Source of the DNA: Malus domestica | Taxonomy: Eukaryota; Streptophyta; Magnoliopsida; Rosales; Rosaceae | Direction of reading: 5' to 3' | NCBI RefSeq assembly: GCF_042453785.1 | Contig: NC_091661.1 | Coordinates: 27,643,501 to 27,707,500, forward strand | Length of the DNA: 64,000 bases | Part shown: one piece after another, positions 1 to 12,736 of the stretch | Numbering within the stretch: the first letter of the stretch is position 1 | Layout: the number at the start of each line of letters is the position of its first letter | Notes under the pieces: generated by a model | What the model saw: the letters and a program-made list of their open reading frames with translations, nothing else | Told to the model about the DNA's origin: nothing | Database searches by the model: none | Translations under genes and position numbers: made by a program

Positions 1-34
1 CGTGGGATATCACTTTGAGATTTCCATGGCTTAC

Positions 35-2761
35 CTTTTCTTTTAGAATGAGTTAATGCTTGATCATCCAGTCCTCTAACCTTCTGTTTCGCAATCTTCT
101 GCAAGAGCAAAGAACGCATATTAATCAGGACCAGTAGGTTTTAGAAGAAACAAAATCAGAGGAAAAATAGTGCAAGGCTTTCTTTGTATAGAACTTCCTA
201 CTTTCAAATAATGAAGATGAAAACATTTGATTCGAATCATGCTTGAATGGACCTAAAAGAAGGCAAGCTGCTTGGACTTCTTACTCAAGCAAAATGAATG
301 GATACAAAGGCCTCCTAGGATATGAACCTAACCTTAATCTTGGAACATTTCCAACAGGCATTATTATGCCATACAAACCATAAAGGCAACAGAGGCCTAG
401 TCTTTGTTGTTTTCCTTTTAAATATCATGCAGAGATGAAATTTGGGTAGTTTTATGTAATGACATGTCCCCAGTAATGAGCACTAGTTAACCCTACTCTT
501 GGAATCACTTGAGTCGGTGAGTGTGGTCAGTATAGTTTAAGTAGTTCTGATAATACTCACCGACTCAAGTACTTTGATCAATACTAAGTGAACCAACACA
601 CTTCTCTTTGATTACAGGGTATCTTGAGTAAAATGCATAGAATAGAGCAAGTTAATGAGGTTTAGAAAGGGAAGACTGGAATCGTGAATTTGTATACCAC
701 AAAAAAGCACTCAGCTATAGGAGAATAAATAACTAAATACCAACAACATTTTTCTGAGAGTTCACTTACCAAAACATTAATAACTGGGGATTCTTTGTTA
801 AGAGATTTAACAGGCGTTCTCCTTGGAAATGATTTCTCCAAGGATAAGGAGTCTTCTGAATGCCCACCTTTTAACTTCTTGTAAAGACTTAAAAATTGTT
901 GCATCATCTTTAGGTTGCAGGGACATTTTCAGTTTCTTTTTGGTCTCTCCATAAGGTGATCTATCCGTGCAAGGACTCAAGTGATTCGATTGAATTATCA
1001 ATGAGATCCTAGAACAAGGTGTTTTCCTTCGAAGTGGTGTAGCTACATCAGAGTTTCCGAAACTCTCACAAGATTGTAATTTATAATCACTTTTGGAACT
1101 CGGACATGAATGCTTTGATTGTGCTTCAGAAACCCTTCTAAAGTGAAATTCCTGAACATAACCGCCAGAATTTTAGTCACACAACGAATTTGAATCCATC
1201 AAATGCTCTTCAGCATAGCAACTTGAATTTACATGGACATCATTAAATCTTTCTGAATAAAATTACATCTTAATGACCTCATTTCCAAGAAACAGAATGT
1301 TTCAAACATGATTACCATCTTGCCCATAAGAAACAAGTAATGACCATCACCTTTCCCCTTATAAAACAAGAGGAAAAAAATACATCGTACCCGAACTTCA
1401 GTAATCCATCTTCCATGCCTCATTGTAGCCCATCCTCCATCATTCCAATCCATGTGAGTCCTCAATTCTAAAAGGTTGAATTCCATCTCCTGCTTTGTGC
1501 AACTTAAAGTGACCGCATACTTGTTTCCTTTAAGAACTTTTGTAATATCTCCGACCCACCAACCCATGTCATGGAATGCATCAACTTTATCCAACAAGAT
1601 AAAATCTCTTTCAGTCGAATTTGGAGGCTGAGACTGAATCTGATGGCCACGTACGACAATTTTAACATCGCTGTTGTTTGATTTCTTATATTGAAGCAAG
1701 AAAGATTCGATCCCTAGTTGACCAAGATAAATTGCTGGAAACCAAGCATAAAATAGTCTTTCTTCGTTGGGATTCATTTCAACTGCTGTCCCAGGGCTGA
1801 AATTTGATCCCATCATCATCTATGAAACAATAGTGAAAAATATCAGTTTCTGTCTGTGACAATTGACAAACCATATATAGCATAAGGAAATTTTCTATCC
1901 TCTCCCAAAATTAGAAGAAAGTCAGATTCACTGCAAAAGAGATCAATACAAGCATTCAAGGTAGAGAAATACAACATTAGCCAATATATGATGAAACTGG
2001 GGACCAAAACAAGCAATCAAGGTGGAGAAAAACTTATTTTTTAAAGTAAAAAGGGGAATTTAAAAGCAAAACAACAGAAGGCAGATCCAAATATGTACAA
2101 ACAACCTGCATGTTCTTAAATCATGAAAACCCATGTCACAAATCTTCAAAGAAAAAATCATAAAGAAACACACAAAAAAGCCCCATGCAACCATAAACCT
2201 TGAAAATTCATGCATCAGAAAACAAAACCCACATGCATTACCAAAAACCCAGAACCTGTACCTCCTTTTTGGCTCGGACCCAAACGCCGTCCGCCAAATC
2301 CCAGTGAGAACGCAATTCGGACCGCCGCACCACAAGCAGATCAGGGGGGTACATGAACGCCACCGTGTACTCATCCTCCTCGCGCTTGATCACAACCCTG
2401 GGCCACCACGCGTCGAGGTGAAAGGCGTCGACTTTGTTGCCGGGCTCGAAGGGCCTGTCGACATTGTCGTCCGAAGGCACCGGCCGGATTTGACCCAACT
2501 CGACAAACTCCGTCAGGGGCTTGTCCGGGTCGATGTCGGAGAGCAGAGTCTCGTACTGGACCTCAGCCTGGTGGGTGAGAAGGAGTTGCTGCTGCCGTCG
2601 GAAAAGCTCTTCCTTTTCTTCTTCGTCGCCGGAATCAGGGGCTTGGAGTCGATGATTTTGGCGGGGAACCATGCGCCCTTGAAGCCATCTTCATTGCTGC
2701 AAACTTTCACCTTTGAATCCTTGCCCAAATGGGTTGCTGATTGACTTTTCTTGACCACCAT
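35..2761 (-). pseudogene. Agenet/Tudor-domain (DUF724-like) gene, frame-disrupted, probably running off the left edge
   Basis: Plant Agenet proteins carry tandem Tudor-like modules and are thought to act in chromatin or RNA-related nuclear processes. Exon 1 (2256-2761) begins MVVKKSQSATHLGKDSKVKV and contains the typical GAWFPAK, QYETLL, RPVP, KVDAFHLDAWWP and ELRSHWDLADGVW blocks. Exon 2 (1391-1819, AG acceptor and GT donor visible) repeats the module: AWFPA, KVDAFHDMGWW, ELRTHMDWNDGGW. A further block (770-1252) ends at a consensus GTAAGTG donor, and a small exon (35-98) is bounded by AG and GTAAG. Exon 1 changes frame between about 2560 and 2650; its length implies one missing base, which would restore phase with exon 2. 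The third block carries an in-frame TAA at 1173-1175 and a frame change near 880. Family assignment is firm. Pseudogene status is inferred: two independent lesions argue for decay, but base-level assembly errors could mimic this. Confidence 0.65.
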
Positions 2762-4283
2762 TTTCAGTTGTCTTCTGTCACTTTCCCGAGAAAATATTCA
2801 CCGTGTGGGAGAAAGTGGCAGAGTGGGAGTGAGAGTCCTCTCCCCTCCGCTCTTTCTTTCTATTTTCTCTCTCTTTAACTTTATGAAATCAACACAATCC
2901 TCACCGTTGAAAGTAAAAAAGAAAAAAGGAAAGAAAAATTAAGAGGAAAGAGAATCTTAATCCGATAATTACTATCTGCTAAGTTATCAATCAGTCAAAA
3001 AGGGTTTGATTTGTTGCGGGTGCCGGGGAGAGAAAAAGTTCTCATTTTCCCATCATATATACATCGCTTTTTTTTTTTTTTTTAACCAATGATATTATTT
3101 ATACTATAGAAGCGGAAAGTGAGCCAAGCCTAAAAATAAACGAAAAATAATGTGGTTTAAATTCGTTTTTGACGATAATTGACAATTGGCATCATTGTAA
3201 AGGCTGAGACAAAAGAAATTAATACTAACAGAGACAACAAACCTATATATTTCCAAGAAGATTAATTATTAAGGAATTACTTCAGAATTAATACACAATA
3301 ATTATATATTTCTTTAGTTATTACAAGCGATATTATTACTCTAAGTTACACTAAAAAAAACATATGAGAATTTGAACATAGGACACAATAAATTAAAGAG
3401 AAAGATTATATCTAGCAAGAAAATCTACCACTTGCATCTGTACTGATGATTATCCAAAATCATACTTTTTTTTATAAACGTTGCCACCTCTCAACACACT
3501 ATAATGGTTCATAAGGATGGAGGCAGCTAAAGCTCAACGAGACGGCCCCTTATTAAAGTTTTGTGCGAAGGAAAAAAAAACTTGATGCTTACATAAGGGC
3601 AGAGAATATATGTAGCATATTATTCATGCTTCTTCAAATAAATATAAAACAAAAGACATATATAACTTGAATTTATTATATTTACGTACTTTAATTGATC
3701 AGCTGAAATTTCCAAATAATATGTATAATAATAAGCGATCATTGTGAAAAAAATGCATACAAGTTGGCCTAATGAAATTTGAGGAAAAAAAAAAAAGAGA
3801 TTATAGAAGATATTCTACTATTTTAATTTTTTTTTTCTTAAGTATAACTGCAGGTTAAGGTTGCCCCCACTAAAAATGTTTCTCGCTCCCCTCCCTATGG
3901 TGCAACAATGTTATGGATTATTACTGTCTTTAGCTACTTTTAATTGTAATATGCATTTTTTTAGTAGGTAATACAATTAGCTCTCAAGAGGGCCCTAAAA
4001 TATTAGGGAGAAAGCCTTAGAATCTGAAACGTATAATTGCCATTAAAATCAACATGTGCGAGAGCTACAGCTCTCTAACCTCACATATTTTGGGTCAATC
4101 CTATAATCATGGATTGTGGTATTATTCATTCATAAACAACCATCAACCTACTGCTGTATCTAGTCAGTAGAATAAAGCTGAAAAACGTAGATTTGAGATT
4201 TCAGAAAAGTTTAGATTGTTTTTGTATAGTTTTCGAGCAAAATTTAACTTTTTTAAATATATTGTGCGTCAAGAAAGAGAAAG
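2762..4283. other. AT-rich intergenic region
   Basis: No coding frame, RNA gene or clear repeat was recognised. The first 150 bases, with pyrimidine-rich CTCTCT tracts around 2840-2870, are the likely 5' flank of the Agenet gene. The remainder is AT-rich with several homopolymer runs (for example 3068-3083). The last 100 bases are the 5' flank of the pectinesterase pseudogene. Confidence 0.5.
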
Positions 4284-4622
4284 ATGGCCGGAAAAACAGC
4301 ATGCATGTTCATTCATGCATCTCTGATGATAATAACAATTCTACTCACTTCAAGTACCGCTGCCATCGCCGATGATACGATACCGATACCTTCCGATAGT
4401 TCCCAAGTAGCTAGCTGGTTCGATAATAATGTGAAAACCTACAATGAACGAAAGTCAACGCTTGATCCTGCCCTTGTTGCAGCTGAGCATGCTCCCCAGG
4501 TCGTCATTTGTCAAGGTCATGCAAGATGGAGGTGGAAACTTCAAGACCGTCACCGACGCCATCAATAGCATTCCAGCCAGGAACACAAAACGCGTGTTTG
4601 TGTACATCAAAGGGCGAGTGTA

Positions 4623-7497
4623 TGTGAAATCCCGTTCCTAGATTTCACTGTTATCACATACGTATTTGTATTATTGAGATTTTATATTATTTTTCAAGAA
4701 TTTATTTTAAATTGTTTGAATTTAGATTTTAATTAAATTAGTTACGAAGTTTGAAGTTTGGGAATTAATTAGTTAAAATCCGTGAACTTTTTGAGGTCAC
4801 AATTTATATTGTTGAATAGATTTCAAGGTCACGAACGCATAGGCGAAAACCGTTTGCGAGTCCGAATTATAACGGTATAGTTACGGACGTTTGAAGTTGT
4901 GAGCTATAGATTGTAGGAATTAATTAATTCCCACATGTGGGTTAAAGGTTAAATTAGTTAAGTTAGAAGGGGGATGAGGTGGCAGCAGGGGGAGGAAGGA
5001 AAAAGGAAGTTGTGGAAGAGAATGGGGAGAACGTCCTTTCACTTTCTTCTTGGCTTTGCAAGGGAAGAAAAAGAAAGGCAGGAGGTGGCTTTTCCATAGC
5101 TTTTGGAAGAAAATCCTTCTTTCTTCAAACAAAAATCGGAGAGAGAGGAGTTAGAGAACGTGATTGTGAAGGAATGATTCAGAGATTTGAAGGGTAAATT
5201 CCTTGTTACTTCATTATCTTGATTTTCGAATTTAACTTTCTTAAGTTGAATTGAAACTGCCATGATATATTTGGAGTTCTTAGTTCTATTTAGGGTTTCT
5301 ATCATTCAATGAACTAGTCTAAACATGAATTAGTGTTGGGTAATTCGGATTGGATGTGTAGATCAAATTTCTAGATCAAGGGTTTGGTTCAAAATGTCAA
5401 TTTCTTGTTGATTTTGAGTCATGTTAGTTTTGGATGTTGTATACATGACTTCTGAACTACCTAAAAGTATTTTGAGATTTGTTATATGAATTCGAAGTGG
5501 GCTGTTACGTAAGTTGCAGAAAATTGATTTTTTCGCAAAGAAAACTCAAGTTTCGAGTAACCTTCTTTGGCCCTTAATTTCTAGGTCTTTATGTGCTCCT
5601 TTGGAGAAAATTTTTAGTGTGTTGAAAGTACATATGTTCATAATTGTAACCCAATTGTTTTTTCTCAGTTTCGTTGAGTTTTGGTTGATCAAAACCTTAT
5701 TTAAACTTGGGTCGCGAGCTGCCAAACAACAGCAGAAAATTGGGTTTCCAGTTTCAAGACTTCGTTCTTCTTTTTGGCAGAACTTCCAATTTAGAACTCC
5801 GTTTTCTACGAACTTTGTATGCTTTTAAAGTTCAGAACACAAGCTTCAAAACCCATATAATATGACATGATTTGGTTTAGTTTTGAATGTTCCAAAGGGA
5901 GCCTAAACTTGGTCCAATAGTGATGTTTTCTGCAGATTTTGTGGAGAAGCAGAGTACTGTTTTTGCCACACCTATTTTCTTTTCCAGATTCCTTTCTAAT
6001 CTTCTTTACTACTATTTGAGTGATATTATTTGAGTGATAGATTCCGAAATCAGTGTACTTTCTTTAGATAATATTAATTTTGTATTTAAACGCTTAGTTT
6101 GGTTATTGAGGTGTGTTACTTGTATTTATACTTTTGATTGTAACTTTATGTCCCGATTAGGTTCTTCAAAGGAACAAAATTAATCAAATTCAAGGAAAGG
6201 GGGTTCTGGGAAACCTTATATGTATTAATCTAATTATTGCTTACTTTTGGTCAATACACTACGAATTGATCTTAAATATTAAATTCAATATTATTAGAGA
6301 CTATGTAGGGCTTAGTGGGCCTATATTGGTTAGTGAGTTATCCCAGATAATATATACATCGATTTGCGTGTACGGGAAATCATATTGTGATATATATGTG
6401 TTTAGTTATTTTCTTGATAATATGAATGATATGAATGATGAAGGTTATGACCATATGATGCTAGAATCCTACCAGAGGTATTCTGTAGAATTTAAATTCT
6501 TGCATGATATGTATGTTAGTGGCCATGAGAAGTTGATAGTATAGGTGCCTACGTTGTAACTCATCAGGGTTGAGGTATGGGTAGAAGGTGTGCTAAACTG
6601 ATTGCACCAGGTAGCAGTGGTACTTAGATGGTCCTGCTTAGTATATCCGCGATGGGGGACCATACGCATTTTAGAGATGGTGATGATTAGTTATACTTGG
6701 TATATTTCGATAAGTGATCATAATTTGGTCTGGATTCTGTTGAGTGAAGGTCTGGAATCGTATCCTGGTTCGGATTCTGTTGAGTGATGGTCCGGAATCC
6801 CTTATATTCTGCGATTCCGTTGAGTGATGGTCCGGAATCGTATCCAGGTTGTATTTCATTGAGTGGTTCGATTCTATATGCATGATACCCCGAGATTCCG
6901 TTGAGTGATAGTCCGGAATCCCTTCTACTCCGCAATTTTGTTAAGTGATGGTCCGAAATCGTATCCTGATTTGGATTCCGTGAGTGGTCCGGAATCCCTT
7001 TGGTGTCTTGGTTCCTTGGATTTGATTTCAGCTTCAGAGATGTAGGCTTCGGCCGAATTGTGTTGCTCTAGCCTTGTATTTCAATGTGTGGTACGTGTTA
7101 TTATTTGGTGTGATTATTGGATGCTGTTGGAAGTAATTGTTATGATTATGATAAACCGTTGACCAATATGGTTGTAGATTATTATTGCGTTTCGTCGATT
7201 GTTCCTTGAGATGTTGCATGCGCTGAATTGTGTATTATGTTGAGACATGGCGGTTTATGTGAGGAATATTCAGGTGTAGTAAAAAGGTTAAACTATGAAA
7301 GGTTTGATCCCTATTGAGGGTACGTAGGCAGTCTAACGAGGAGGTTAGATGCAACCGTAGAATATACAAAATTGTAACACAATCTGAGTATTGAATTAGG
7401 CTTTGTACATATCCCGGAGGCTGGGTATGTCAGAGATACGGGTATTTGTTGACATCATGTGTCGATCATGAACGTATGTCGGGATCGGGGCATGACA
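4623..7497. mobile_element. Solo-LTR-like insertion inside the pectinesterase pseudogene
   Basis: The insert starts TGTGAAATCCCG and ends GGGGCATGACA (TG...CA). It is flanked by GTGTA (4618-4622) and ATGTA (7498-7502), a near-perfect 5-bp target duplication. Removing it brings the VY and NEKI codons of the pectinesterase together in frame. No gag, integrase or reverse transcriptase frame is present in the 2.9 kb. The 3' terminal sequence resembles the GGTCGGGGCGTGTCA end of the LTRs at 55844 and 60114, suggesting a Ty3/gypsy-type LTR. A solo LTR formed by recombination between two LTRs is the simplest reading; an unusually long LTR or a non-autonomous element is possible. Confidence 0.72.
6725..6995 (+). 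repeat. Degenerate short repeats within the solo LTR
   Basis: The motif GTTGAGTGATGGTCCGGAAT recurs about six times with substitutions and small length changes at irregular spacing of roughly 50-60 bases. It lies entirely inside the 4623-7497 insertion and generates several spurious reading frames. Confidence 0.7.
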
Positions 7498-7704
7498 ATG
7501 TACAACGAGAAAATCACAATTCCACATAACAAACCTTTTGTTACGTTCTATGGATCACCAAAAAGTATGCCAAATATTACATTTGATGGCACGACACAAA
7601 AGTATGGGACTGTGTATAGTGGCACATTGATCGTGGAATCAAACTATTTTAGGGTTGTTAATCTTGTTATTATAGTACGTAATTCTCCAAGGAGAGTACT
7701 ATAT

Positions 7705-7946
7705 AAGGGGACTCTCAAAAGTGAAGCTTTTCGTAGACTTTTTGTCACCTCATGTTTTCCGCGTAATGCTATCTACACACCCATTTTTACTTCAAACAAT
7801 TCTTAATTTTTGACCGTCGGATCAAATGAATTGAACAATATCAACGGCAAAAAATTAATAAAGATGTGTGGAAGATAAAAGTGGGTGTATGAATGTCCTA
7901 TTTTATAGTGTTGGGCATTGAGAGTCTTACTTTTGAGAGTCCCCTT
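7705..7946. mobile_element. MITE with terminal inverted repeats in the pectinesterase pseudogene
   Basis: The left end reads AAGGGGACTCTCAAAAGTGAAG. The right end, on the opposite strand, reads AAGGGGACTCTCAAAAGTAAG. About 240 bases lie between the ends with no coding capacity. It interrupts the pectinesterase sequence just after the IVRNSP block. Confidence 0.65.
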
Positions 7947-7989
7947 TGTATTCCTCTTCTCCAAACTCACATTTAGAGCGTCATTTTGA

Positions 7990-8150
7990 TGGTAATTAAA
8001 AAAGGAAAACTAACAAAAAGTTCTCAGTACTATTTAGTTTTAATGAAAAATCACAAATAAAGATGTGAGTGAATAGTATCAGGAAAGGTAAAATGTCATT
8101 TTTCGTTAAAAGTGAACAGTACCGAAAGTGTTTCGTTAAAACTCTCAATT
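7990..8150. mobile_element. MITE-like element, GTGAACAGTA family
   Basis: Left part: AAAGGAAAACTAAC. Right part: TTCGTTAAAACTCTC, with the internal motif AAAGTGAACAGTACC. The same family occurs at about 27623-27772, downstream of HcrVf-like gene A. Ends are approximate. Confidence 0.5.
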
Positions 8151-8982
8151 AAAAATTAATAGATTAACGTAGGGATTTGTTTTTGTTTTGTTGTAGAGTT
8201 CAGCGCCGGAGCCGATATCAGGACACACTTTATGATTACAAGGGGTTGCATTTGTTCAAAGACTGCTTCATTAATTCAAGGCAGTGTAGATTTCATATTT
8301 GGAAAAGGAAAATCCCTCTACTTGGTACGTAATTAAAGTCCGTGAGAAATTTTTTGGGTTGAATGTCATATTGCAACGTAGAGTTACATAATCAACTTAA
8401 ATAATTATGAAGTGTCTTTTATTTGTTAATGTTATATTTAGAAGTATAAGTTTATCGTCGACCCACCCATGTCATATTTTCGATCTTCTCATGTACAGTG
8501 TGATAATTTGGTGCAGAACACTGAGATGCATGTCGTAAAACGGAATTTGACAGTGATAACGGCACAACAAAGGGATAGTCCCTCGGAGGATAGTGGATTT
8601 TCGTTTGTGCATTGCAAAATAACTGGCACCACGTATGCTCGTCGGACATATTTGGGTAGGGCTTGGGGAAGCAGCCCCAACGTGGTGGTTGCCTGCACCG
8701 ACATAGCGATATTGTCCACCCTGAACGTGAATCGTAAGCAAATTCTTTCTCATTGTTTTGCCCAACTGTTTTTAAAGTGCTTTATTATTCTTGGAATCCA
8801 TGTATATTAATTTGATTTATGTGGTAAGCAGCAATTTGTTCTATGGAGAGTACAACAATTGGGGTCAAGGGTCAAATATAACGAGTAAAGCTCGCTACAC
8901 CAGAAAACTAAGCGATGCAGAAACAAAACCTTTCATCAGCCTTGGCAATATTCAGGGTTCCAAATGGCTTCTTCCTCAGTAG

Positions 8983-10889
8983 CATTGTTTGAAAATATAT
9001 AGGAAATTATTTTTTACCTATTTAGGTGAGGTTAACTGAAAAAGCCTATGTATTACGTACATTACATGTGACACATTGATATGTGTTGAAAAAAAAGAGT
9101 GTAAATTTGTAATCAGTGACTTGTAAATCTGGAATCAAATTATTAATTATAAGACACTAATTAAACCCCCCCCCCCTCTTCCCCACCACTCCAGTACTTC
9201 CTTTCCCCCTCAAGACTTTGTTTTTTTTTTTTTTTTTTTAAGTAAAACCTCGGCTGTATAAGGAGAATTTTATGTAATGAGAGCCTAGTCATGAGCTAAA
9301 AGCATTATGTCTCATACTACAAGAAAAAGAATACAAAAAAAAAGAGGGACATAAATGTTATGCCTCTAAAAATGAAAATAAGAAAAATACAAATAAAAGT
9401 TAGGGATATGAAACTTAACTCTCCAATGTCAAACATGAAAAGTCTAAACCTAACCCTGAAGAATTTGTAGAGGTACGTAATAAAAGATAGGGGCTGTTTT
9501 AATATTTGATATTAATTTTTAAATTAAGATACTTGATGTAGAAATAGACATTTTTTCTTGTATTTAACGGATTTTTTTTATACATATCAATGTATAAAAA
9601 GTCGGCGGGTAGAGAATTCTAGGACCCTACTTGAGGCTCAAAGCTCACAGGGTCGGCCTTGGTCAATATATCTGCTTAGGACTCCTTTCAGTTGCCACCC
9701 AAAGCTGGTGGATTGCTTTTGTGCATTTCGGATCTCTATACTCATATGGGTCATCGGAATGAACAGGATTTGAATTGAGGCGAGAATCAGAATGCCACAC
9801 GAATCACTGTCCCGAAAAGGTAGAAAATATTGTCTCACAGATATGAACTTTGAAGATATTAGAAAAGCATCACAAATCTTACTTCACTTGACATCAATGA
9901 TCGTTCTGAGAACACATTTACTTCTTCAATGCCTAGCTAGGTGGATTTTCAAACTTCAAATTCTAGTTTTTCTCCTACATGTTGGGTCGAGCCAACACTT
10001 AAATTGTTGTAAAAATTTGATATGTTTCTCCTTATTCCTTTCTTCTAGGTTTTTATTTCCTTTTTGTCTCAAGAAATTGATTTTTCTTGTAATAATCTTA
10101 CACCTTAGATACAATTTGTCTTCGAGACTGATGAGTCCATATTATACTATATATTTTAACCTATTCTTAGTTATAGTTTATTGGTTATTTTGGTAGAATG
10201 TTGATACTTTGTTATGTATTTCTAATATAGGATTTGCAGACTTATTGGGAACATAAAGTAATCCAACGGTGGAATTTTTGAGTGATTTCAATTGGAGTGG
10301 GTTCATGAGTTAGTCCAGAAGGTTATGTCAAAATTTCATAATTTTACCCCAAAGCATCTGATCATGGTGAATTAATTTATGGTCAGCGCACGATGCTGGC
10401 AGATTGGGCTAGAGAGCTTGTTTGCGACTTTTGGGCTGGAAGACGATAGATTGGATTTGGGTTGTTCTTAGAACTTGAAAAGGAGGCCCTGATCTTTAAT
10501 TTAACTCGTTTTGGGCCTGTTTTGGAGCCCTGAAGGTCCAGAAACTTGACTTCTCCTTTGATAGGCAGATTTCCTAGTCATAATAGGAATGTAATTTTTA
10601 GTTATCATTTTATTATTTTATTTCCTAGTTTTTAGAAAACCTTTTCATATGAGGGTTTTAATTAGGAGTAGTATAAATAAGGATTTTTAGCCATTGGGTT
10701 CTAAGTAACACGCAACATTGGAGAGGGGGGAACGCGCGCACTACTCTAAAGAGTTTTGAAGTTTATTTTCAAGGTACCTTTTTTTCTATTTCAATAAAAT
10801 TCCTTTTGGTTTATGGTTGTTTATAACTAATTTCCATTTGCTAGGGCGATGCCTTGAGCCTTAGCATGAATATATAGTTTTTATTTAAT
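8983..10889. other. Intergenic region with LTR-like remnants
   Basis: No convincing gene. There is a C-rich tract near 9166-9177 and a T tract near 9221-9239. The stretch 10340-10870 looks like the transcribed part of an LTR: a TATA-like GTATAAATAAGG near 10672, GC-poor leader and a CAATAAAATTCC element near 10794. I could not find a partner LTR or define its ends. Confidence 0.4.
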
Positions 10890-12736
10890 TGTTTATAATA
10901 TTATGCATGTTGTTGATGCACAAAAACAGTGAGGACTTTGGTACAACAGAAAGTGTTAAGTTTGTGACCTTCGCTAGATTGCTCCAGTCACTAGTGTGGA
11001 TAAGTATGCAAATGGATAGAGACAGGGAAACAAACACAAGATGTACGTGGTTCGCCCAGATTGGCTACATCCACGGAGTAGAGGAGTTCTCATTAATTGT
11101 GAAGGGTTTACACAAGTACATAGGTTCAAGCTCTCTTTTAGTGAGTACTAGTGAATGATTTAGTACAAATGATATTAGGAAATATTGTGAAAGAATGATA
11201 TCTATTTATAGAAGAGAGTTTCTAGTTTCATTCTGACATTGACACGTGTCGTGTTGTGATTTGCTTCTGATGTTGACACGTGTCGCGCTGTGATTGACCT
11301 CCTGGTTAGAGGGAAACTTTTATGGGTCCTTGACAGTATAACGTTGACCGGTGCTCAATAGTTTTGGGATTGGTCAAGTATGGTATAAACAATGCTCCCC
11401 TAAGTTCTCGAGTGAGGGAAGCTCCTTGGTTGGGGAATTACAAGATCCAAGCCATTGAGTAATCACGAAACTTCTAAGTACTGAAGTGTGGTATCATTTT
11501 CACTTGCCTTATATGTCTCATATGTAGATGCGGCATCTTCTCTGGAAGTACTTTTCCTCCATCCAAGGGTGGTATATTTAACCGATGAAGATGCACAAGG
11601 TAGTGTATCAATTTCACTTGAAGCTTACTTGTAGTTTCGGGCTTGGTCAAGTGCGATACAAACCCTATAGTAGAAGTCCCCCAAGTCTCCGAGCTAGGAG
11701 ATTTGCCGAATGAGGTAACAGACAAGGTAAGCAATCAGATTTCCAAGCAAGCAACCTGGACCGGAGGTTCAACTTCGACTTCCGGTTGATTGTTCTCCTT
11801 CTCCTTGTGTCGTAAACAACAAGGATAAGGTGAAGCATATGGAGAAGAGATGATATAAGATACTTTTACTTTTGAAGAAGTAACTTTCCACAAACTTATT
11901 CTTGAACTGGGCTGGAGGGTTTTCTGGTTTCCTCCAGAGTATAAGGCCGACTCAATAGTTTGAGGGTCAAAACAAGTCCATCAAATCTAGAGTACGTTCA
12001 ACCCTGATGATATGGGATACTTTTGTTGTTGACAAAGTAGTGGATGTATCGGCACGTGTTCTGTTACGCTTGTCTCCACATGCTTCCTTCTATCATTCTC
12101 ACTTGCCCTATATGTTCCTCAGACAGATGTGGTATCTTATCTGGAAGCATAAGATGTTGAAGATGAGTACTCGAGAGCAATGCCAGGTAAGTAATCAGGC
12201 AAGGGATTCCAGGCAGTCAGTTCCTGACTGGAAGCTTGATTCCAAGTGCTGACTGATTGCTCTCTTTCTCCTTGTCTTGCAAGTAAGAATAAGGCCAAAG
12301 GAAAAGATAGGGAAAAAGCATGATATAGGATACTCTTGCTTTTAACCCTGATGATATGAGATACTCTTGCTATGGTGTGGCTTGTTTGCAGAGGTATTAT
12401 CGAGAGGAAAAGAAGCTGAGTATTTCGACATACTCTGTTGAAAGTGCCATCTCGGATGTGAAGAAAATTTGAGCATTTTTTTTTTATTTACAGGTCTTCC
12501 TGGCTGTGGAGGATGGAGGTTGACATATATAGGAGTCTCCCTAACAACACGTAGCAGTGTTATCCTTTACCCTTCTTGGTCATAACAATGTAGTGGGAGC
12601 TGCAAGCTTCACGTGTTTTAATTTTGTCAGAGCACTTTGAAAAAGTGGTCTGTGGTATCTGGAAAACCAATGTTGCGTGTGAAGATTGCAGACAAGCTTT
12701 ATCCAAGGAAATTTGGCTCTCGAAGTTTGGAGAGCG

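Larger units (their letters stand above)
4284..8982 (+). pseudogene. Pectin methylesterase (PME/pectinesterase) pseudogene
   Basis: Pectinesterases demethylesterify cell-wall homogalacturonan. The 5' part (4284-4622) has a secretory-type N-terminus (MAGKTACMFIHASLMIITIL) and then, after a frame change near 4500, the blocks VMQDGGGNFKTVTDAINSIP and RVFVYIKGRVY. The next block (about 7498-7690) reads YNEKITIPHNKPFVTFYGSP and YGTVYSGTLIVESNYF. At 8196-8330 the frame reads RYQDTLYDYKGLHLFKDCF and then shifts to GSVDFIFGKGKSLYL, the catalytic-core region. Further blocks are VITAQQRDSPSEDSGFSFVHCK and RTYLGRAWGSSPNVVVA (8520-8700), then LFYGEYNNWGQGSN to the end PFISLGNIQGSKWLLPQ (8830-8982). The gene is disrupted by an LTR insertion, two MITEs and at least two frameshifts, so it cannot be functional. 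Identity of the family is secure. The short leader without a long PMEI pro-domain suggests a PPME1-like type. Confidence 0.88.

Noticed and set aside
2133-2744. 203-codon plus-strand frame opposite the Agenet exon
   Set aside because: Antisense to a clearly conserved domain; GC-rich exon 1 leaves the opposite strand open by chance.
6266-6544. 92-codon frame inside the solo LTR
   Set aside because: No motif; lies in non-coding LTR sequence.
9558-10196. Plus-strand frames of 71 and 134 codons
   Set aside because: No motif, no similarity recognised, AT-rich hydrophobic composition typical of random frames.
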